From NCBI GenBank assembly GCA_017940895.1, contig JAGAXM010000011.1, positions 1 to 64,000 on the forward strand: 64,000 nt of DNA, given 5' to 3'. Below, in pieces: positions 33,792 to 43,127 of the stretch. Both the position numbers and the translations under genes were made by a program. Within the stretch, counting starts at the first letter, position 1, and the number at the start of each line of letters is the position of its first letter. Source of the stretch: Clostridiales bacterium (GTDB taxonomy: Bacteria; Bacillota; Clostridia; Saccharofermentanales; Saccharofermentanaceae). Below the pieces are notes generated by a model. The model was not told the origin of the DNA. It saw nothing but the letters and a program-made list of their open reading frames with translations, and searched no databases.

Positions 33792-34472
33792 TTAACCTAC
33801 TACCTGATAACGCATCCTCACGTACGAATCCTGCAAAGGCTTGCAGTCGATAAGTTTAAGTACGCCGAGACCCGACAATTCATCCTTACTCATCAGCGAC
33901 TTGCCGTCGATTAGCGTTGATGTATCCTTGCCTCCGATAAGGATCGGAGCCACAACTATGTCGACATAATCGAAAAGCTTTTCGCGCAGGTAGATGCTGT
34001 TAACAGTGCCGCCTGACTGTATCGTGAGGCGCTCGCAGCCGTATTCTTCACGCAGTGTACACAGTGCAGCCCCAAGGTCGAGGTGCTTCTGCAGAATGAT
34101 GTGCAGGTTATCTTCCTTCTCCTCGAAAGCGGGATGCATCGGATTTGTTGTGATGAGCACGAACTCCCTGGACTTCGCACAGAAGTAGCGCACACCGTGA
34201 CCCGTGAGATGGCGGTTGTCGTAGACTACGAAAGATACCGGAGTCTTCTCGGGAAGTTCCTTCTCGTTGACTCCCATCTTCGCCTGAACGCGTCCTGTAT
34301 TGAATGACCACAGATCAGTGGTCTGCTCGATCTCGTAATACTGGCGCAGACCCTCCTTGACTCCCTCGATCTGCGGGAAGTCGCGGTCAACATCGAGTTC
34401 GTCAGTCGCGCCTGTACTGATCTTGCCGTCAACCGACATAAGCATAAATAATGTAGTAACCGGTCTATCCAT
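33792..34472 (-). CDS. RibD C-terminal / dihydrofolate-reductase-fold protein
   Basis: A 226-aa protein with the DHFR-like reductase fold of the RibD C-terminus: TTLFMLMSVDGKIS at the N-terminus, a NTGRVQAKMG segment, LTIQSGGTVNSIYL (the NADPH-binding glycine pair) and DIVVAPILIGGKDTSTL. In riboflavin synthesis this domain reduces the pyrimidinone. Here it lacks the deaminase half and there are no rib genes nearby, so the substrate is unclear. Convergent with the zinc-ribbon gene (2-bp gap). Confidence 0.87.
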   Translation of the reverse strand: MDRPVTTLFMLMSVDGKISTGATDELDVDRDFPQIEGVKEGLRQYYEIEQTTDLWSFNTGRVQAKMGVNEKELPEKTPVSFVVYDNRHLTGHGVRYFCAKSREFVLITTNPMHPAFEEKEDNLHIILQKHLDLGAALCTLREEYGCERLTIQSGGTVNSIYLREKLFDYVDIVVAPILIGGKDTSTLIDGKSLMSKDELSGLGVLKLIDCKPLQDSYVRMRYQVVG

Positions 34473-34563
34473 AGCAATCTCCTCACCCTGCTTACAGTTA
34501 ACAGAATGTTTACAACTCTAATAATATCACAATATTATCAGAATTTCTTGCTATTTTAGAAAT

Positions 34564-37131
34564 TCACCATTGCCAGTCGTCAAATAAGCGGACTTTCTTA
34601 TCCTCCATACCCGACTCGACAGCCTTACGTCTCTTATATTCATTGACAGAAGCAGTCGCGATCAGGATGCCGCCTAATACGAGCAGATATATCCACCACA
34701 GTCTGCTGTCCCAGAATACTATCGCGAACAGCAGCGCGAACTCTCCGATAGTTCCGATGGCAAGAATGAACCAGCTTCTCTTCTTGAAGATAAACGAGTA
34801 GATGAAGATGCCGACCGCACATACCGAGATGAGAGTCAGCGGCAGAATCTGCTGCTGTTCCATCGCGTGGAACGCCTCGATCTCGATGGAGAGTGCGACA
34901 GTCGAGAACCATATCCATTTCGTTGCGTCGCAATGCAGGATGAACAAGTAGATCGCAAGTGCCGCGACGAGCATGAACATGAGTCTTATCTCTGTATCCG
35001 CGACTGATGAAAAATCCATATCGAGTGTCACGAGACACAGTGTCAGAGACCCGATCGCGCATGAGACGATAAGTCTGAACTTCGCCGAAAGTCTCTCCTT
35101 CAACGTGTCGCCTTCCTTACCGAATCTTCCGGTGAATGTCATGATATAGAACGTCATGAAAAGCAGTGTGAAAGACAGATCGCTTACAGGCACCATACAT
35201 GCCACTGCCGCAAGGAACGTGAACCAGTCGATGCGGGTCTTGGAGACTACAGTTCTGCAGATGAAGCGTCCGACAAGTGCATATACCGCGATGAATATGA
35301 TGCTTACGACCGCCTTGTCGACGTCACTCTGAACAAGCTTCAACATGACCGCGGTCATGAACGTAACCGCAGGCAGACACCCGAAGTAGTTGTCCGTATC
35401 AAGCAGCGTGAGCGCCGTAAAGATCACGTCGATAACGATCAGTACGATGAAGCAAGGAAGCGAGCCTGTAACGTCGCGAATAAGCAGCATAAGGTTGCTT
35501 ATGATAAGAAGCGGAAGCAGGCTGAAACGTGTGCTTATGTGCGTGATCTTCTCCACTGTTCCGAACTTATTGATAAGCACCGCAAATGCATAAAGTGCGA
35601 TAGCAGCCGAAGCATAAACGATCGTATTCAGATCCGTATCGCCGTTCGAGAAGTTAATAATGTAGACAATAACCGCTGCTGCACATGACGCGATCTTAAG
35701 ATGAATCATCTTGTACTTGCAGTTAACAATTATCGACAAGGCTGCGAGCGCAAGGAATATGATGATCGGAACGATGCCTTGCTGCAGAACTATCTGGCAT
35801 TCGACAATTGCCGACGCGACTATAAGGTAAGTATAAAGTGCGCGTTCGAACTTATTCTTAGTCATTATATAAACCGCACCGCACGTCAGGATCGGGACGA
35901 GATAAGTCGTGTAATGCATGAAGTCACGGATATAGTCACCGCTGTTATTAAGCCGGGTAACAGAATCCATTATTATGACAAGAAGCGACATGCCGACGCT
36001 GATGATCAGATTGCTCACAAGATTCTCGTGCTTGATAATCCTGTAGAAAGCAAGCAGGAACGCGATCATGATGAGCACCAGTATCATGAATCCGGTTCTT
36101 CCCTCTATGTAATTTACTCCCAGCAAAGTAACGGTAAACACGGGAACCAGTGCGGACACGTATGCGATCCACTTTCTCTTACGTGTGAGCATGAGAAGCG
36201 TAACCCAATACAGAATATGGGAAGCAATGAACAGCGGCAGCGAGTACTTACCGAAGGCGCTTGTCATAACAAGACCGATCACCGCCACATAAGCAGAAAC
36301 TTCAGCGAACACGTCGAAAAACTTAAGCTTGGGTCTTAAGAAATAGATAAGTCCTGAGATAAACGCCGCGGCGCACATACCGAACGCCATACCCTTGGTG
36401 TTGCCCAAGACCTGCATGCACAGGAATATCTCTGACCATACAAAGCCCAGGTAACTTATCGCGACCTGCAGCTTCGAGCCGAAGGTCTTATATCCGACAA
36501 AACCCGACACGCCGAGCGAGACCGCACAGCATACGAGCGTGAACATCGAATCCTCTGCACCGAATGCAAGGAATCCGACAAATATCGCCAAAGGTGTGAT
36601 GAGACTTGCGAGCATATAAAGAACCGACGAAGTCTTCTCGAGCTTAAGCTTCTTGCGGCACAGTGTGCTTAATCCGTACACACCCGATACGACAACCAGG
36701 AGCACGATGCACTTAACCACTGCAGGCATCGTCTGCCATGTGGCGGAGATGAATACCGCAGCTGCGATGACCATGAGAAGAACGCCGACAGAGAAAGATA
36801 CGCCGACGGCAGTAAGGCCGGACTTCTTCTGATGTGCGGGAGACTGAGTCTTCTGCGTATACACGGGAAGCGGCGCAGGCACAGGTGCCGGAGCGGGCTT
36901 GAATACCTGCTGGGGCTGAGCCTGAGGCTGCATTGCAGGCGCAGGTGTCTGAACAGTCGTCTGAACCGCTGAATCAACAGGAGCCGCAGGCTGCGCAGAT
37001 TTGATCCTCTTGAGCTCATCTTCAAGTGCGCGGAACTTCCTGTAGTATTTATCCTTCTCGATGGTGATGACGATTACGGCAACCGTAATCGCTACTGAAT
37101 ATATAAAGAATATCGATAACAACCCTAACAT
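34564..37131 (-). CDS. Very large polytopic membrane protein, unknown
   Basis: An 855-aa protein with one N-terminal membrane segment, a short coiled stretch (RKFRALEDELKRIK), a Pro/Gln/Ala-rich linker of about 65 residues, and then more than twenty membrane segments to near the C-terminus, ending in a basic tail. The arrangement resembles DUF2157/DUF2339-like Firmicute proteins, but I cannot confirm either. It is monocistronic, with promoter TTGACA-16-TATACT. Confidence 0.75.
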   Translation of the reverse strand: MLGLLSIFFIYSVAITVAVIVITIEKDKYYRKFRALEDELKRIKSAQPAAPVDSAVQTTVQTPAPAMQPQAQPQQVFKPAPAPVPAPLPVYTQKTQSPAHQKKSGLTAVGVSFSVGVLLMVIAAAVFISATWQTMPAVVKCIVLLVVVSGVYGLSTLCRKKLKLEKTSSVLYMLASLITPLAIFVGFLAFGAEDSMFTLVCCAVSLGVSGFVGYKTFGSKLQVAISYLGFVWSEIFLCMQVLGNTKGMAFGMCAAAFISGLIYFLRPKLKFFDVFAEVSAYVAVIGLVMTSAFGKYSLPLFIASHILYWVTLLMLTRKRKWIAYVSALVPVFTVTLLGVNYIEGRTGFMILVLIMIAFLLAFYRIIKHENLVSNLIISVGMSLLVIIMDSVTRLNNSGDYIRDFMHYTTYLVPILTCGAVYIMTKNKFERALYTYLIVASAIVECQIVLQQGIVPIIIFLALAALSIIVNCKYKMIHLKIASCAAAVIVYIINFSNGDTDLNTIVYASAAIALYAFAVLINKFGTVEKITHISTRFSLLPLLIISNLMLLIRDVTGSLPCFIVLIVIDVIFTALTLLDTDNYFGCLPAVTFMTAVMLKLVQSDVDKAVVSIIFIAVYALVGRFICRTVVSKTRIDWFTFLAAVACMVPVSDLSFTLLFMTFYIMTFTGRFGKEGDTLKERLSAKFRLIVSCAIGSLTLCLVTLDMDFSSVADTEIRLMFMLVAALAIYLFILHCDATKWIWFSTVALSIEIEAFHAMEQQQILPLTLISVCAVGIFIYSFIFKKRSWFILAIGTIGEFALLFAIVFWDSRLWWIYLLVLGGILIATASVNEYKRRKAVESGMEDKKVRLFDDWQW

Positions 37132-37182
37132 AACTCTTACCTCCTATCCCTGAAGTGTAAAGATAAGTTGATGTTAAGGTCA

Positions 37183-37210
37183 GTATACCAAATTTACTTT
37201 GACTGTCAAA
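37183..37210 (-). promoter_or_regulatory. Promoter of the 855-aa membrane protein
   Basis: Minus strand TTGACA (37205-37210), 16-nt spacer, TATACT (37183-37188). The -35 lies inside the palindrome TTTGACTGTCAAA. Confidence 0.65.
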
Positions 37211-37244
37211 ATATTTTACTAATTCTTCCAAATCTGCCGCAAAA

Positions 37245-37760
37245 TCAGGATACTTTACTGACCTGACTTATAAGTTGAAGCTTCATTAAGACATCCTCCC
37301 GCTTATCACATAACCCGTGACTTCTGATGATACTGCCGAACACTTTATCGTAAGTTTCAAGCAGCAGCTTAGGTATCTGTCTTCGACTCTCTATCCCCTC
37401 ATGGTTAGTGCTGATCCAAAGGTAAATGCGATCATATTTTTTGACCTCTTTCAGACATTTATCTATCACAAGATAAGGCGTCTTTCGCGCACCTTCAAAA
37501 AGCGGCGCCCTGCCGAAGATAAGCACTTCGGCAACGCTGTCATACTTCTCGATTATCCCTTCGAACAAGGGCTTTATGGCACCGCATTTATACACGGTAT
37601 CCGCACCTTCCAGAAGGCACAGGAGCTCCCCTACCGTCAGGTATTCCCATGAGTTGCAGGGGAGCGTATCTCCCGTAAGCTTTGCCATCGCGGCACACAT
37701 ATCGCCTCTCTCGCTTATAAGCTCCGTAAGCGGAAGATCAAATATATTCATCAGATCCAT
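37245..37760 (-). CDS. Unknown 171-aa protein, last gene of the ClpP/VirD4-like operon
   Basis: A soluble 171-aa protein of mixed helices and strands (LPLTELISERGDMCAAMAKL, YLVIDKCLKEVKKYDRIYLW). No family is recognised. The start ATG 37760 has GGAGG 6 nt upstream and lies 23 bp inside the end of the VirD4-like gene, so translation is coupled. Context suggests it works with the ATPase, but nothing in the sequence shows how. Confidence 0.65.
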   Translation of the reverse strand: MDLMNIFDLPLTELISERGDMCAAMAKLTGDTLPCNSWEYLTVGELLCLLEGADTVYKCGAIKPLFEGIIEKYDSVAEVLIFGRAPLFEGARKTPYLVIDKCLKEVKKYDRIYLWISTNHEGIESRRQIPKLLLETYDKVFGSIIRSHGLCDKREDVLMKLQLISQVSKVS

Positions 37761-38982
37761 CTTTCACCTCCAATGTACTGTAAGGAACGATCTTGTCCGT
37801 AAGCCGCCCGATCTTGCCCGCTACCATGAGATACGCCTTTTCGCGCGGCTTGGTGTGTATTGTGTCCTCGGTCTTAAGGCACTTCTTGGCAACGAAGTGC
37901 TCCGTCTCCTCGTCCTGCCCTCCCAGGAAAAGGATGGTGTCGCAGTTGTTGACGATGGTCTTCGTGACCGCGTTGCCCGCGTGCGAAGAGCCGTAGACGG
38001 AGTCTAACTGCGATATACTCTGCAGAATGATCGACACGTAGATGTCGCGGCTTCTGATGACAGAGATCAACTTGTCGAAGTCGGGTATGACCGCTCCCGT
38101 CGCGAAGTCATCGAGTATGATCCTGACAGGCACCTGAAGGCGCGAGTCGGGCTCGCAGTCAGCCTCGTAGCACAGCAACCTGAACGCCTGCGTGATGAAC
38201 AGATTCACCACCCGCGAGAATGTGTGATCCGTGTCGCTCTGGTTCAGGAACAGAACCGTCTTCTCCCTTCCCAAGTCTTCTACCTGAAAAGACTTTTCCT
38301 GATCAAAGATGATACGCATCTCCCTGTAATCGAACGGAGTCAGGGCCTCGGTCGCGAACTCGATGATGCTCGACCACATCTTATCCGCACTCTCGGTAGC
38401 CGAGATCCTTGCATAAGTGCGGGATGCGAGCGTACGCGGATTCCTTTTGAAATAAAGGTCGAACTCGAGTCTGGAGGACTTTCTGCAGTACTTCGTGTGA
38501 AGCTCCATCACCGTGGACATATTGTGTTCGGACTTCGGTGTCGTCTCGAGCATATACGCGATCAGGAAGGACAGATACGTCCTCGCTGCCATCTCCCAGA
38601 ACGGCTCGTTTATGTCCATCACAGGGACGAGGCAATTCGAGATTATCGCTATATCCTGCTCTTTGTAAGTGCCATCAGGATTCATTCTGATGTGGTCGAT
38701 GGGGTTGTACCCGCAGGAGTTCTCGGGATCGACAAAGTCCAGAACGTGAACTTTGAATCCTCGCCTCGCGAGATCACCTTTGAACATCCTGTACAGGTTC
38801 CTCTTGGTGTCGGAGATTATCATGCTGTGGTCGGTCCTCTGAAGATTCGGAATGACGTAGCCGCCGGTCTTGCCGCTGCCCGTCGCACCGATGATCAGAT
38901 CGTTGTTATTAAGACCCGTCAGCCTTGTATCATTGCTCACCTCGTAGTCACCGGCGAGTACGCGTGTACCGTAGTTTCTCAT
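37738..38982 (-). CDS. VirD4/TraG-like ATPase without membrane anchor
   Basis: A 414-aa RecA-fold ATPase of the T4SS coupling-protein family. It shows Walker A GATGSGKTG (32-40), MIISDTKRNLYRMF, YNPIDHIR, Walker B RIILDDFATG (about 286-295) and the sensor segment SIILQSISQLDSVYG. Coupling proteins normally have one or two N-terminal membrane helices; here the protein begins about 30 residues before Walker A, with none. No relaxase, VirB4 or other conjugation gene is in the window. It overlaps a clpP gene by 4 bp and an unknown gene by 23 bp. Either a remnant of a conjugative element or a soluble pump doing something else. Confidence 0.85.
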   Translation of the reverse strand: MRNYGTRVLAGDYEVSNDTRLTGLNNNDLIIGATGSGKTGGYVIPNLQRTDHSMIISDTKRNLYRMFKGDLARRGFKVHVLDFVDPENSCGYNPIDHIRMNPDGTYKEQDIAIISNCLVPVMDINEPFWEMAARTYLSFLIAYMLETTPKSEHNMSTVMELHTKYCRKSSRLEFDLYFKRNPRTLASRTYARISATESADKMWSSIIEFATEALTPFDYREMRIIFDQEKSFQVEDLGREKTVLFLNQSDTDHTFSRVVNLFITQAFRLLCYEADCEPDSRLQVPVRIILDDFATGAVIPDFDKLISVIRSRDIYVSIILQSISQLDSVYGSSHAGNAVTKTIVNNCDTILFLGGQDEETEHFVAKKCLKTEDTIHTKPREKAYLMVAGKIGRLTDKIVPYSTLEVKDGSDEYI

Positions 38983-39587
38983 ATGTTCGTCACCTCCTTG
39001 AGTGTCTGTGCGACTGCTGTCGCGAGCCCGAATTCCACTGCTTCCTGCGCAGCGAAAAACGAGTCTTCCCTTGTCTTGTTTCTGATCTCTTCTTCGGATC
39101 TGCCGGTCCTCTGTGCGATGATCCTGATAAGCTCATCGCCGGTCTTCTTAAGGCTGTCGACTCTCTCCTGGATCTCATGAGGCTTCATGTGATCCACATT
39201 GAGATTTCCATAAGACGGATCGTGGATCATGAGCTCGCTGTGGGGCATCATTATCCTCTTATCGCCCGCCAGGAATATGATCGATCCCATCGAAGATGCG
39301 CTGCCCATGCAGACGGTCGTAACGGGAGCTTTCATGAGCCTTAATACGTCGTAGACCGCAAGCCCGCTTCTGACCTCGCCGCCGGGCGAATTGATCACGA
39401 CCGTTACCGGTCTGTCGTCATCCTTTGTCTCAAGATACATAAGGCTCGTGATCAGATCCTGACAGGTGTCGCTGTCGACTTTCCCGTTCAGGAAGATCAT
39501 CCTTTCGGATGAATAAAGTTCACTTAATGTATCGACTGTCTCTATCCCTCTTGATGTCTCCTTAATAATCGCCGGTCTGCAATTCAT
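38979..39587 (-). CDS. clpP: ClpP-family serine protease
   Basis: A 202-aa ClpP. The catalytic triad is intact: Ser99 in GSASSMGS, His122 in ELMIHDPSYG, and Asp175 in TREDSFFAAQEA, with the handle helix between. A leading segment (TSRGIETVDTLSELYSSERMIFLNG) replaces the usual propeptide. There is no ClpX/ClpA partner nearby. It is encoded between a 204-aa unknown (26-bp overlap) and a VirD4-like ATPase (4-bp overlap), not in the usual tig-clpP-clpX setting, so it is probably a secondary, operon-dedicated ClpP. The ribosome site is AGGAGG. Confidence 0.9.
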   Translation of the reverse strand: MNCRPAIIKETSRGIETVDTLSELYSSERMIFLNGKVDSDTCQDLITSLMYLETKDDDRPVTVVINSPGGEVRSGLAVYDVLRLMKAPVTTVCMGSASSMGSIIFLAGDKRIMMPHSELMIHDPSYGNLNVDHMKPHEIQERVDSLKKTGDELIRIIAQRTGRSEEEIRNKTREDSFFAAQEAVEFGLATAVAQTLKEVTNI

Positions 39588-40176
39588 GGTCTATTAACCT
39601 CCTGTATATTCTTTTTGTTTTTACCTGTAAGTCTTCCGTTTCCATGGTGTTTCTTATTCTTTTGAGAAGAGGCAGAAACACTACCCTTAAATCCATGAAA
39701 TATCCGTTTCTCTTTATGTCGAGCCTCGGATCTATCCTGTCGACGAAAGGCATCATCGACTTGCCGATCAAAGGCTTTATAAAAAGGTCTCCGATCGTCT
39801 CCTCATAAGTAAGATCTCCGACATCCCAGTCCGTGTATTGCTCGATCATTGCTCTGACGCTGATGCCTGCGAAGAGCCTCACTTCAACCGAGTCCGACAT
39901 CGCCTGATAAAGACCGTTCATCATCGCAAACAGAAAAATATCCTGATCAACAAAATCCTTATTGTTTAAGTACGTGAACTCGACCAGATCCCCGAAGTCG
40001 AATTCGCCAAGGATCTCATAAGTCCCGTCCGACAAAGACACTGCGGCTGCCGGCGGAAATCTGTCTATCACCGCCATCAGAAGCGTATTCTTCATGGGAG
40101 GGAAAAGATCCGACGTCATGCCAAGAACTTCTTTTACTATCATGCCGATATCTTCCTTTTCCGTTATGCTTTCCAT
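39562..40176 (-). CDS. Unknown 204-aa protein, first gene of the ClpP/VirD4-like operon
   Basis: A 204-aa soluble protein with no recognised family. Segments such as TYEILGEFDFGDLVEFTYL and RLFAGISVRAMIEQYTDWDV suggest an alpha/beta fold. The start ATG 40176 has GGAGGGCGGAG in front; an in-frame ATG further upstream (40224) lacks one. It leads the minus-strand operon and is divergent from the sigma-factor gene, with 203 bp between. Confidence 0.65.
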   Translation of the reverse strand: MESITEKEDIGMIVKEVLGMTSDLFPPMKNTLLMAVIDRFPPAAAVSLSDGTYEILGEFDFGDLVEFTYLNNKDFVDQDIFLFAMMNGLYQAMSDSVEVRLFAGISVRAMIEQYTDWDVGDLTYEETIGDLFIKPLIGKSMMPFVDRIDPRLDIKRNGYFMDLRVVFLPLLKRIRNTMETEDLQVKTKRIYRRLIDHELQTGDY

Positions 40177-40320
40177 GCTCCGCCCTCCTTTCCGGGTGCT
40201 TTCACATGTATATGTCTGCCGCACTTGCCGAAAAGTTCATTTGCCTTGGGAAAAATTTTTTGACTTGACTTTTGCCCTCTTCAGGAGCAGTAATATAGGC
40301 AGACAATTGAATAGTGCGTT

Positions 40321-40376
40321 GGAACTGATGGGTAGGGTACACGCGCCCTAAATCATCCCATCAGGGAAAGAGTTCC
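40321..40376 (+). promoter_or_regulatory. Folded leader of the sigma-factor mRNA
   Basis: CTGATGGG (40325-40332) pairs perfectly with CCCATCAG (40357-40364), enclosing TAGGG / CCCTA (40333-40337, 40346-40350). Outside, GGAA (40321-40324) pairs with TTCC (40373-40376). The presumed ribosome site GGGAAAGAG (40364-40372) is in the junction next to this outer stem, just before ATG 40380. The fold could therefore gate translation. Confidence 0.55.
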
Positions 40377-40379
40377 TGT

Positions 40380-40925
40380 ATGGAACACACAACACACTAT
40401 TCTTTATTTATTTCCATGAGAAACGGCGACGAAGCCGCTTTCGAGAAGATCTATCAACTTACTCTTCCCTTTGTAAGAAAGACAGTAAACAACTATGCCG
40501 CCGCTAAGCTTTGGTGGGTAAAAGACCGTGATGAGATCGAATGTTTCAAGGAAGAAGCTGTTAATGACGTATATATAGAATTATATAAGTCCATGGCTTC
40601 GGTAAGAGACGCCGAGGCGCTTTACGGCTGGCTTAAGACAGTCGCAGGAAGGATCTGCTGCGACAAGACCGCTAAGATCAGAGGTGATATTTTCGCATAT
40701 GAAGAAGAACTGATAGACGCCGTCGCTTCCACGGGGCTTACGAGAGATCCGGAAGATTCATTTGACCTTCTTGTCGGCAACAGCTTGGGGCACGACCACT
40801 ACTGGGCACTTCGCCTGTATGCCCTCGAAGGCTTAAGTTATGAGCAGATAGGAAAGATAATGAACTGTCCGACCGGAACAGTTAAAAGCCGAATAAATAC
40901 CGCCAGGAAGATCCTGGCGGCATAG
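40380..40925 (+). CDS. RNA polymerase sigma factor, ECF-like
   Basis: A 181-aa sigma-70-family protein with region 2 (MRNGDEAAFEKIYQLTLPFV ... LYGWLKTVAGRICCDK) and region 4 (EGLSYEQIGKIMNCPTGTVK followed by SRINTARKIL) but no region 3, the ECF layout. No anti-sigma gene follows. It is divergent from the ClpP/VirD4-like operon, which it may control. The following gene is convergent. Confidence 0.88.
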   Translation: MEHTTHYSLFISMRNGDEAAFEKIYQLTLPFVRKTVNNYAAAKLWWVKDRDEIECFKEEAVNDVYIELYKSMASVRDAEALYGWLKTVAGRICCDKTAKIRGDIFAYEEELIDAVASTGLTRDPEDSFDLLVGNSLGHDHYWALRLYALEGLSYEQIGKIMNCPTGTVKSRINTARKILAA

Positions 40926-40959
40926 CAATCCTTTTTGTTCCGACTACGTAGCGAGACAA

Positions 40960-41727
40960 TTACTCGTAGTCGTCTTCAATAAAGGAACAGTCATCAACCG
41001 GATTATAGAACCCCGACAGAGGGAACGGATCCGGGATGTTTTCGAGCGGGAGAGCACGCGGCATCGCATACCAGACCACGTATCCTTCCGGCAGATCCGC
41101 GACAGCACTTTCCTGCACGTAGAACGTCAGCGTGTCACCCTGATGGATGCCGTAGGAGTCCGCAGCAACATAGTTGATCTCCGTTCCGTCGGTGTCAGTC
41201 TCGATCCACGCCTCACCTTCGTTATGCTCGTAGTTCATGTTAATTACTTCAACCGTATATGTGTTGTCATCGACCTTGATCATGTTCGACAGCTGTCCCT
41301 GTGCATGACAGATATAGTACGCACCCGCATCGAAATCGTGGTAGTTATACGTGAACGAACCCGAGGAACTCACATTAAGATACGAAGCCCATCCGCCTAC
41401 GCCGCTGCTCATAAGATACTCGTCAGCATACTGCGCGAAAAACTCGAGCATCTGCTCGTTCGTCAACACCTCGCCTTCAAGTGCTTCCGGAGCCTCAGAA
41501 GTCTCAGACATGGTTATCTGTGTCGGAGCCGCTGTCTGCACAGTAGCAGCAGGCTGCGTCTCGCTTACTGCGACGGTTTCAGCCGTCTCAACTGCAGTAC
41601 TTTCCTGCACCTGCGCATCAGTCTCGGGCACGGTATCGTACGCGGTATTTACTGTAGTCAAAGTCTGACATGACGAGACCATCACCGCCGTCATAACAAG
41701 CATCGCCGCAACGCTTCTTCTCTTCAT
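40960..41727 (-). CDS. Lipoprotein, unknown
   Basis: A 255-aa precursor with a lipoprotein signal (MKRRSVAAMLVMTAVMVSSC), a Thr/Glu/Ala-rich unstructured stretch to about residue 85, and a C-terminal beta-rich domain of about 165 residues (FTYNYHDFDAGAYYICHAQG ... TYTVEVINMNYEH). No family is recognised. It is 46 bp downstream of the NlpC/P60 gene, so both may act on or in the wall. Confidence 0.78.
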   Translation of the reverse strand: MKRRSVAAMLVMTAVMVSSCQTLTTVNTAYDTVPETDAQVQESTAVETAETVAVSETQPAATVQTAAPTQITMSETSEAPEALEGEVLTNEQMLEFFAQYADEYLMSSGVGGWASYLNVSSSGSFTYNYHDFDAGAYYICHAQGQLSNMIKVDDNTYTVEVINMNYEHNEGEAWIETDTDGTEINYVAADSYGIHQGDTLTFYVQESAVADLPEGYVVWYAMPRALPLENIPDPFPLSGFYNPVDDCSFIEDDYE

Positions 41728-41773
41728 AATTCCTCCTAATCAATACGCGGGTCTTATCAACCCGCGTATGGTC

Positions 41774-43027
41774 TTAACTTGTATAAATCCTTCGTATCGC
41801 TACGATACTCGATCTGTCGATCGATCCGTAAACGGTTCCGTACGCACGGCCTCTGGCGTCGACGCATTGACCGTTGCCGACGTAGATTCCTACGTGACCG
41901 CTGTAGCCTCCCGATCCCCAGCATACGATGTCACCGGGCATTACCTGATCACGGGGAACCGCGACTCCGACACTCGTCAGCGACTGTGAATAGTGCGGCA
42001 GCGATATGCCCATCTGCGCGTAGCAGTAACATACGAGACCCGAACAGTCGACTGCGGAACTGGACGAAGCGCCCCATACATAAGGTGTACCTACCATGGA
42101 CTCCGCGATACTTGCGATCGTATAACCGTTATTACCGTAGGAGACCCAGCCTCCTCCGCCGCCTCCTCCGCCGGAAGATCCGCCGCCACCGCCGCCGCTT
42201 CTGCCGCCGCCTGTGTACTGAGGTCTCGGCGTAGGAGTAGGAGGAGGTGTCTGTGTCGTGTAGGAGATGTAGACATATCCTTCGGTTCCGTCTTCGGCTA
42301 TAACGTGATACCACTTATCGGAAACACCGATACAGTGGAGTCGGTCTTCATCATAGAGGATGCCGACCTGCTCCGATTCTACGGAAGGCTCGGCACGGAG
42401 GATCAGGGATCCGGTATCAACCCATACTGTTCTGTCGATGGCAACCCATACCATCTCGTATGAGAGTGTATTCGTAAGAACATAACCCTCGACGCCGTCC
42501 TCGGTCCTGATCCTTGACCAAGTATCACCGATACCGATACGCGTAACGCCGTCGGCATAGTCAAGAGTCTGGAGTGTGATGGAACTCATGTCAGGGTATT
42601 CCTTGAGGATGGAGTTCTGCGCTGCGATGTAGTACTGAGTCTCGTCCGGAGCGAAATACTGCGGATCGAGAAGCTCTACGGGAAGACCCGCTTCATCAAA
42701 TCCCTGGACTACCGTATAAGCGGCAACATCCTGATACTCGGTATCGAGATAGCCGACCTGGAAGTCCTCGTTATAGTCGGCGCTTACGGTTCCGCCGTTC
42801 ATCCAGTAATCGTATTCTCCGGAATCTATCTCAGCCTGAACGTCTTCGGGAGGGGTCTCGGGCTCGAACTCCTCCTCCGGGAAAGTCTCGTCGTACGCCG
42901 CACGAACCTTAAGTGAAGGTGCAAGACCTTCCCTTAACCCTAAAGGAAAACACACAACAGGGAGTGCCACCGAGATACAAACTATGAGAGCGAGTACGCT
43001 CTTCTTCGAATTATCTGTATTCTTCAT
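41774..43027 (-). CDS. NlpC/P60 peptidoglycan hydrolase with SH3 domains
   Basis: A 417-aa secreted enzyme: an N-terminal signal/anchor (about 10-28), two SH3b-like domains (about 145-190 and 205-255), a Thr/Pro and then Gly/Ser-rich linker (about 260-295), and a C-terminal NlpC/P60 domain. The catalytic Cys is in SAVDCSGLVCY and the His in YSGHVGIYVG. These enzymes cut gamma-D-Glu-diamino acid bonds in wall peptides. It is followed by a lipoprotein gene. Confidence 0.92.
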   Translation of the reverse strand: MKNTDNSKKSVLALIVCISVALPVVCFPLGLREGLAPSLKVRAAYDETFPEEEFEPETPPEDVQAEIDSGEYDYWMNGGTVSADYNEDFQVGYLDTEYQDVAAYTVVQGFDEAGLPVELLDPQYFAPDETQYYIAAQNSILKEYPDMSSITLQTLDYADGVTRIGIGDTWSRIRTEDGVEGYVLTNTLSYEMVWVAIDRTVWVDTGSLILRAEPSVESEQVGILYDEDRLHCIGVSDKWYHVIAEDGTEGYVYISYTTQTPPPTPTPRPQYTGGGRSGGGGGGSSGGGGGGGGWVSYGNNGYTIASIAESMVGTPYVWGASSSSAVDCSGLVCYCYAQMGISLPHYSQSLTSVGVAVPRDQVMPGDIVCWGSGGYSGHVGIYVGNGQCVDARGRAYGTVYGSIDRSSIVAIRRIYTS

Positions 43028-43127
43028 AAATTACTTCCAATCGGATTGTAACAAATCAATGCTACGGTCCGGTTACAATTCTATCTTTTTTCCTTGCCGA
43101 AAATGTGGAAATACAACGGCAATTCCC

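Noticed and set aside
37245..40925. Prophage or integrative element
   Set aside because: There is no integrase, relaxase, capsid gene, tRNA or att-like repeat; only ClpP and a VirD4-like ATPase point that way.
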